Part shown: one piece after another, positions 58,437 to 64,000 of the stretch
How the letters are laid out: each line of letters starts with the position of its first letter
Position numbering within the stretch: the stretch's first letter is position 1
From: Euonymus europaeus
Lineage: Eukaryota > Streptophyta > Magnoliopsida > Celastrales > Celastraceae
NCBI GenBank assembly: GCA_963580455.1
Contig: OY756962.1
Location: 10,558,001 to 10,622,000, forward strand
Length of the DNA stretch: 64,000 nt
Direction: 5' to 3'
Program-made: the position numbers and the translations under genes
Notes under the pieces: model-generated
The model's input: only the letters and a program-made list of their open reading frames with translations
Told to the model about the DNA's origin: nothing
Databases searched by the model: none

Positions 58437-59249
58437 GGACAATGTAAGAAATTAAAGTTCCGCTCAAGTTGATTGGGTTTACAATTTAATAAGAATGCAA
58501 GCAAGAAAAGTAAAGTGTTTTTGGAATTTTTATATTGAAGAATGCAAATGCTAATGCAATTTATCACTAGGCAAGTTATACTAATGCAATGAGTTCAAGT
58601 AGAAGAATGAAGCACCAAGACTTCGAAATACACCAAGGGTTAATGATGTACAAACACAACCATCATTCAACCCAAGGCTTCATCCTAGCCTTGGTGATAA
58701 AGAGTTTAGCTACTCATAGAGAGAGAAAGAGATAAGCAAAGAGAGAGAAACATATTGTTAGAACCCATAATTGGAAGAAACACAAGCCAAGATGAAAAAT
58801 CCCTCCTTCAGGCCTTGAATCCTCATTCTTTCCTCTATTTTTCGCTCCCTGGAACAGCTGTTCGATAAGTCAGAAGTGTCCAGTTTTCAGGGCTTTCGCG
58901 AAATAAAAGCTGCCATTTTCTTTGTGCAGGGGCGCCTAGGCGTGTAGGAAATGCGCCTAGGCACACCTCGCCTAGGCGCTGCTCTAGAAAGTGCAGTTTC
59001 CCTAATTTTTTCCATTCACGCATGTTCCGTGCGTGGCCCGTACTACCTAGGCGTGTATAAATCACACCCAGGATAATTTGTAAGCTTATTCTTGCTCTCA
59101 TCTTGCCCATATTTGCTACCTTTTTTGTTCCGCACCATCAATTGCCTATCAAAATCCAAGACAATAGATAAATGTACCGAATTGATAATACCAATGAGAT
59201 AAGATAGGGTTATTATCACCAAAAGCAATAGGTATATTCATACCTATCA
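58437..59249 (-). repeat. 5' LTR of Athila-2, inner 124 bases deleted
   Basis: 813 bases matching 51610-52428. It begins at GGACAATG, directly joined to gag sequence, so the inner LTR end, PBS and gag start were removed in one deletion. Confidence 0.9.
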
Positions 59250-59283
59250 CTAGTCCCAATGGAAACTTATGTTAAACACGATA

Positions 59284-59605
59284 TTTCTTTCATAGCCCAT
59301 CAACAAAACAAGTGAAAATTGAAAGAAATATCCTTATTGATCATTCCAACCAACCAGAACCAAAAGCCTCATATTCATGTCTCGGAGATAATTTTTAGTA
59401 TTGCGAACAAAAACCAGAATATGGATAAAGAATTCATATGCTCCAACCTCCAACATAAACAACATGATAAGTAAGACAAGCAAGAAAGGGAACCATGTCA
59501 TTGATACCTCACTACGAAAATACAAAAGCTGCAATAGCATAGTAATACTTGCTCAATCAATCTATGTCACACTATATCAAATAAGAAGTTAGTCTCGCAA
59601 TGAAC
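59284..59605 (-). repeat. inverted repeat partner of 32811-33135
   Basis: Reverse complement of 32811-33135. It ends CTCGCAATGAACATT, the first bases of CSTF64 intron 3, where it meets TRIM sequence at 59608. Confidence 0.85.
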
Positions 59606-59607
59606 AT

Positions 59608-60430
59608 TAATGTGAACTCCCATCAACCTACCAGCCAAGGTTTTCCAGTATGGCCTGGGACGCCTTGCTGACTACTGGGCTTCGTGCGGCGTGCGGGGCT
59701 GTCGGTTGGGCTTTGGTTGGAAAGGGGTGGGTAAGGTTCGTTACAAATTGGTATCGGAGCCAACCCTTACTCTGCTGGTGTGAGAGTCCGTTACGTAGCC
59801 GGTGGCTACCAATGTCAGGAAACGCTAGTATGGTAGTGTTTGCCCGGGGCTAGTAATGACCAGTACACAACCTGTGCCGGCATGGGCGCCGGTTGCGGAA
59901 GCGCGGTGGTGTTATACTCCAGCGTCCCACATCGGTAAATTAGGGGAAGGATGCAGTGCTTATTAGTGCTAGGCTTGCCTATACCTACCAGCCAAGGTTT
60001 TGTGGGCTCTCATCCCATAGGCCTTGGTTACAGCCGGCCTGCAAAGGTGTTGGTTGGGCTTTGGTTGCCAAGGGTTGGCCTGGTTGTGTTACATATGGTA
60101 TCATAGCAGAACCCAACATCCGCCGGTGTAGGCGCGCTTTGGCCAATGGGCCCGTGCGCAGCTCGGTGGCTACAGGCGTGCGTCCCACGGGGATGGCTAC
60201 CGACTTGGGCGGTGGTTGCGGACTCCCCTCAACCTACCAGCCAATGTTTTCCAATATGAGCTGGGAGGCCTTGGTTACAGCTGTGCTTCGTGCATATGGA
60301 CATGCAGGGCCGTCAGTTGGGCTTTGGTTGGCAAGGGGTGGGTAAGGTTCGTTACAGTATCACAGTGAGATACTGAGATGGTGAGACCAGAGGGGCTGTC
60401 GATTGAGGCCGTGGGCAATGATTGTGAGGG
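59608..60430 (+). mobile_element. TRIM array: partial type-2, full type-1, partial type-2 LTR
   Basis: Type-2 LTR tail 59608-59745, PBS TGGTATCGGAGC 59749-59760, internal, type-1 LTR 59910-60093, internal, 5'-truncated type-2 LTR 60221-60356, then the internal stretch to GAGGGTGA at about 60430. Same order as 33752-35034, with deletions. Confidence 0.8.
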
Positions 60431-61163
60431 TGAAGTGTAGACTGGAGTGAAGAAGACCAGAACTGGAGACTGGAGAGGGCGGCGATTTCTGAAGAACTGG
60501 AGAAGACGAGCCGAGGAATTGGGTTTAGGATTTTACATTTATGGCAAAAAAAATTAAATGTTATTTGCCTAAATAGAATTTCATTTTTATTCGTCTTAAA
60601 CATATGGGCCATTGATCGATTCATAAGATCAATGGTCCAAATAAAATATAAAACATAAAATTAAGATGTGTGCGCTGCTGCTTCTCCTTCTTTATCCAGA
60701 TCGTGCTTTTGATCTCTCTAGGTTTCAGTTCTTGATCAACTCTTTAATTTTTAAGTATTGTTTGTAGATATATAAACCGACAATTAGGACAACCAAAACA
60801 CGAATTAATCTAAATCAATATGATAATTATTCTTGCCCTTGGTGTCATAAAAGGGAAAAAGAACAATAGAGGAAACAATGCAAAATATCCAAAGCATTGC
60901 GCAAAGATACTCAACTCTACAAGGGATTAGCACTTTTGTCTTCTCCCTTTCCTTGATTCTTTATATATGCAGAAAAACGATACATAATGGCACAATGCTT
61001 ATGCATTTCAGATCCCAATGAGGATCATCTGTTAAAAAAGAATTTTACAAGCCTTCAGAAGTAATAATCGAATCAATTGTTGAGCCTTCTTCTTGGGTAC
61101 ACCGGAGCCGGTCTTAACAACAAAAACTGCATTGCAGGGCAGCTTAACATGCCCCCCTCCCTG

Positions 61164-61296
61164 TTATAATGGCCATATTTGCTCTCCACGAAGCACCTGT
61201 TGGAGTTTAATGACCTGTTGCCGCTGTTCAGCAGGCAATAAATTTAACTCCTCTGGCGTCCAGTTCATCACATGTTGACTCTACGTCGGTAGGAAC
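61164..61296 (-). pseudogene. CSTF64: CSTF64 copy 3, exon 10 (+1 frameshift)
   Basis: 133 bases. An extra T follows GTAGAG, as in copy 1. The remaining text still shows LTPEEL-like and AEQRQQVI codons in the shifted frame. Confidence 0.87.
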
Positions 61297-62280
61297 CTGC
61301 AAATGATGAAGCCAAACATCGATAAGATCACGTGTACACATGGCTAACATAATTATTCTCCCCATCGGAGTGAAAAAAGTTTGTAATCTTTACCCAGAAA
61401 AAGTAAATAAAAAGAAAAATAATTATGTTGCAAGTAGATAATCGTGTCACCCAATAGAAGCGGAAGGCCTTAGGGAGGATGAATTGTAGAGAGCTCATTT
61501 CCAACCAATGTTAACATAGCAAAACCTTATGATATGTTAGGGCTCGACCTCAAGGTTCAAATCTACAGGACAGCACCAAGCCCTGCCTTTCCAAGGTCTA
61601 CAGAGGCCATATTTACTTTATACTACTCAGTATCATGCACATAGTAAATACTGATCTCAACGCAACACAAAAGTAAGCACATGCTCATTAGTGCTCATGC
61701 ACGCACAAAAGAAGTAGTGGCAATGCACCGTAAGCCTATCCCCACTCCAAATCCATAACGAGTCTGACATGTTTATCCCATCAAAAAAGTACATTCTGCT
61801 TAACCCAAACAAGGCAGGTTCACTGGGCATGCTAAGCCTTTCTATCGCCATCCATAAGAAGCTGGAGTCGGAGGAAAATATTTGACGAATGGGTCCACTA
61901 CCATAAGCATTTGGCAAGATATAAGACTAGAACTTCAATAAATGTAGAAGACTTCAAATTAACATATAACTTGCACTTTAAAGAATGGCAGCATGTCTTG
62001 AAGGATATGGTTGACCTCAAGTCCTTAAGATTATAAGTAGCAAAAACTGACAACAATTGGATTCCAATGCCCTTGTGATAATCCTGCATTGATTTGTTGC
62101 ATTTTCAAGATATTACATTTATCAAAAGATTACATGAATAGTTGAATACTGTCCATGAAATCTGCAGAATTAAGAAACATGGTGGATTACGAAGATTAAC
62201 CATTTCCCATTTAGTATGATCAATGCTTGAAAAGACTAATGACTAATATATGCATGGTTGCAATACAAACTGCACATTAC

Positions 62281-62630
62281 CTGCAATGTCTGTTCTGTAG
62301 AATATGGCACAGTTTCTGCCTTAACAACTGGATTTACAGGCACTGAACCAACTCCTATTGCTTATGATGGTGCAGATCTGAAAGCAGTAGGCACATCCAA
62401 ACCGCCAATAGAGGAAGAAGCACCCCTGCCATCTTTTAGTTTACCAATTTTGATGGCCGATTGCCAACTTCTGAAGCATCATGATAAATTCTTTTTTCCC
62501 CTAACCCCATACCTACGTTTGGATATGCATTGCTTCTACTGCTCTAAGTTGAATCATTGGCAATGCGAGCAGTATTATCAGCACCCTTAATAGTCGAATC
62601 AGAAACACCTAGTGGCAGTGAGGGGCAAGG
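62281..62630 (-). pseudogene. CSTF64: CSTF64 copy 3, exon 9 (1-bp deletion)
   Basis: 350 bases against 351 in copy 1; one A is lost in AGTTTACCAATTT near 62440. Splice sites kept. Confidence 0.85.
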
Positions 62631-63227
62631 CTGTTATCATGATGAAGTTAGATACAGAAATACAATTATATGGACAAACATAACTATAATGAATTAAAAT
62701 ACTTGCGTAATAAGGAATTAGAAAGGATGAAAGTAGATCTTGCAAATAATTTGAAACCCAATATTACAAGTATCACCGGTATGATTATTGCTAGATCCAT
62801 TAACAAATGCTTCAGGGCAAGGGAGGGAGAGGGGATCACCATGTTTCACCAAAACTATTAGTAAACAGAATAACCACATTGTTGGCTATTTCCAAAAAAA
62901 ATAGATAACCGCTACAAATTTTTTTCAGTAGAAATGTTAGGCCTCTCCTTTTAAGACTTTGAAGAAAGTTGATCGAAAGGACATCTAAAGAAATATGGAC
63001 ATCTAATGAGCGAAGAAAACATGATTCTACATACAGTCCAAACTGGGATATAGCAAACTTTCGTTTGCTATACCTGGTTCTCCCTCAAGTAACTATTCAA
63101 CATTAACATAAAATAAAACTACAAGACTACCAATGCAAGGAAAACAGGAACTCTGAAGTAAACATATACACTCCTTTTATAGTGAATAACAAGTACTTGC
63201 TAAGTTTAATACTAGAAAGTCAATAAC

Positions 63228-63698
63228 CTTAGACGACGAAGGATGAAGCAAAAGTGAAGACTGTACGACAGCATTTGAAAGAATTGTTGGATTCGAATTC
63301 CCCAAATTTACAACACCTAGCTGTCCTGAGTGCTGTGGTAAATGAGGTTGCATTTGTTGGTTTAGGGAAGATCTTGTTGTCTGAATCTGTGGCCTAACAT
63401 TGACACGTGTAGAACAAACTGATTGAAATTAGGTATGTTGTACAACACTACTGTTGGCATGTTGAGGTTGCCCAAGAGTTTGAGGGGGACTAGAGAATTG
63501 ATTATGAAGCAATGAGGTTTGGGGCACAACAGACACTCGGCCTTCTGGAAAATTGGGTATCATGGCAGAATGAACCACAAGTACAATAGGGATCATTTCA
63601 GGAACACTTTCACCTGCTAAATGCAGACCCAGCTGCCCCTCTTGATGTAAGGAATTTGCAGGTTGGAATGGTGCCTGCCGAAGATTTATCATCTGCAA
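63228..63698 (-). pseudogene. CSTF64: CSTF64 copy 3, exon 8 (TAA)
   Basis: 471 bases, starting LQMINLRQAPFQPANS. TAA at 63429-63431 replaces the Ser codon in QHTSF. Open after it. The last codons differ from copy 2 (SK instead of LK). Confidence 0.85.
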
Positions 63699-63798
63699 CT
63701 GCACAAAACAAAGGCAAGGTTAAACATAGAATTTATTTTATGCAACAGACATTTCTTAAAGACGAATAACATTGATGTTTTGTGGTAAGGACACCAAC

Positions 63799-63834
63799 CA
63801 CTTCAGGGGTAACCATTCACAGCATCACCTGTGC
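63799..63834 (-). pseudogene. CSTF64: CSTF64 copy 3, exon 7 (TGA)
   Basis: AQVML then TGA in place of AGA (63817-63819), then MVTPEV. Splice sites kept. Confidence 0.8.
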
Positions 63835-64000
63835 CTGCACATAAAGATGCACGAAGTCTTGTAATATAAAGACCAATATAAACCTCTAAAGAAATAAGTT
63901 GCAGAGGCAATCAAAAAACACAAGAATGCAATCGAAAGTTAGACTGGCCATCAGTATGATGGCACTCACAGTACGAAAAGTTTAAACATGAAATCTTTTA

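Larger units (their letters stand above)
51486..59249 (-). mobile_element. Athila-type gypsy element 2, 5-bp target duplication, internally deleted
   Basis: 7764 bases, TGTTGGGTTT to ACCTATCA, flanked by CTAGT at 51481-51485 and 59250-59254. Minus strand: truncated 5' LTR (right), gag end, RT, RNase H, integrase, non-coding stretch, third ORF in env position, PPT, 3' LTR (left). Deletions removed the PBS and most of gag, all of protease, and the RT core. Inserted in DNA that itself interrupts intron 3 of CSTF64 copy 2. Confidence 0.92.
60430..64000 (-). pseudogene. CSTF64: CSTF64-like gene, copy 3 (exons 7-10 in window)
   Basis: Exons on the minus strand: 7 (63799-63834, TGA at 63817-63819), 8 (63228-63698, TAA at 63429-63431), 9 (62281-62630, 1-bp deletion near 62440), 10 (61164-61296, 1-bp insertion). 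Exon 8 keeps the normal acceptor TGTGCAG|TTGCAG that copy 2 lost. Downstream flank 60430-61163 matches the other two copies. Earlier exons would lie right of the window. Four independent lesions in four exons make this a pseudogene whatever lies upstream. Confidence 0.88.

Overview
The window is nuclear DNA of a flowering plant, almost certainly a eudicot. The evidence is AT-rich introns with GT/AG (and one GC/AG) junctions, Sirevirus, Athila and chromovirus LTR retrotransposons, TRIM elements primed by initiator tRNA-Met, a hAT-type MITE, and a host gene whose protein matches plant CstF64. Nothing identifies the species. No prokaryotic genes, CRISPR arrays or convincing RNA genes were seen, and no intact protein-coding gene lies wholly inside the window.

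Layout. 1-6456: 3' two-thirds of a Sirevirus-type copia element (gag end, protease, integrase, RT, RNase H, multiple polypurine tracts, 3' LTR), plus strand, broken. 6457-7498: unassigned DNA ending in a gypsy gag zinc-knuckle fragment. 7509-11997: decayed Athila-type gypsy element, minus strand. 12000-12288: part of a TRIM repeat. 12289-31791: copy 1 of a CSTF64-like gene on the minus strand, opened up by a 6.1 kb chromovirus (15063-21146) and a 5.8 kb rearranged chromovirus fragment (23338-about 29122). 31792-33751: 5' flank plus an inverted piece of exon 3. 33752-35034: a four-LTR TRIM array. 35035-42971: a chromovirus with both LTRs and a 5-bp target duplication, minus strand. 42977-51418: copy 2 of the CSTF64-like gene (exons 4-10), with a 560-bp hAT MITE in intron 3. 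51486-59249: an Athila-type element with a 5-bp target duplication and a third ORF in the env position. 59608-60430: TRIM array again. 60430-64000: copy 3 of the CSTF64-like gene (exons 7-10; it runs off the window).

How it fits together. CstF64 is the RNA-binding subunit of cleavage stimulation factor, used in mRNA 3'-end formation. A unit made of TRIM sequence plus this gene was duplicated at least twice in the same orientation. Each copy then decayed differently. Copy 1 keeps the RRM exons 1-3 but has frameshifts in exons 5, 6 and 10, lacks exon 7 and has half of exon 8. Copy 2 keeps a perfect C-terminal-domain exon but lacks exons 1-3 and has stops in exons 8 and 9. Copy 3 has stops in exons 7 and 8 and frameshifts in exons 9 and 10. 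The retroelements inserted before, between and after the duplications, so the nesting order can be read from the breakpoints.

Limits. Domain calls come from motif recognition by eye. LTR boundaries with matching target duplications are firm; others are approximate to a few tens of bases. I did not find a convincing new biological system. The most interesting material is the triplicated, complementarily decayed CSTF64 locus, the alternating TRIM array, and the exchange of palindromic repeat cassettes between LTRs.
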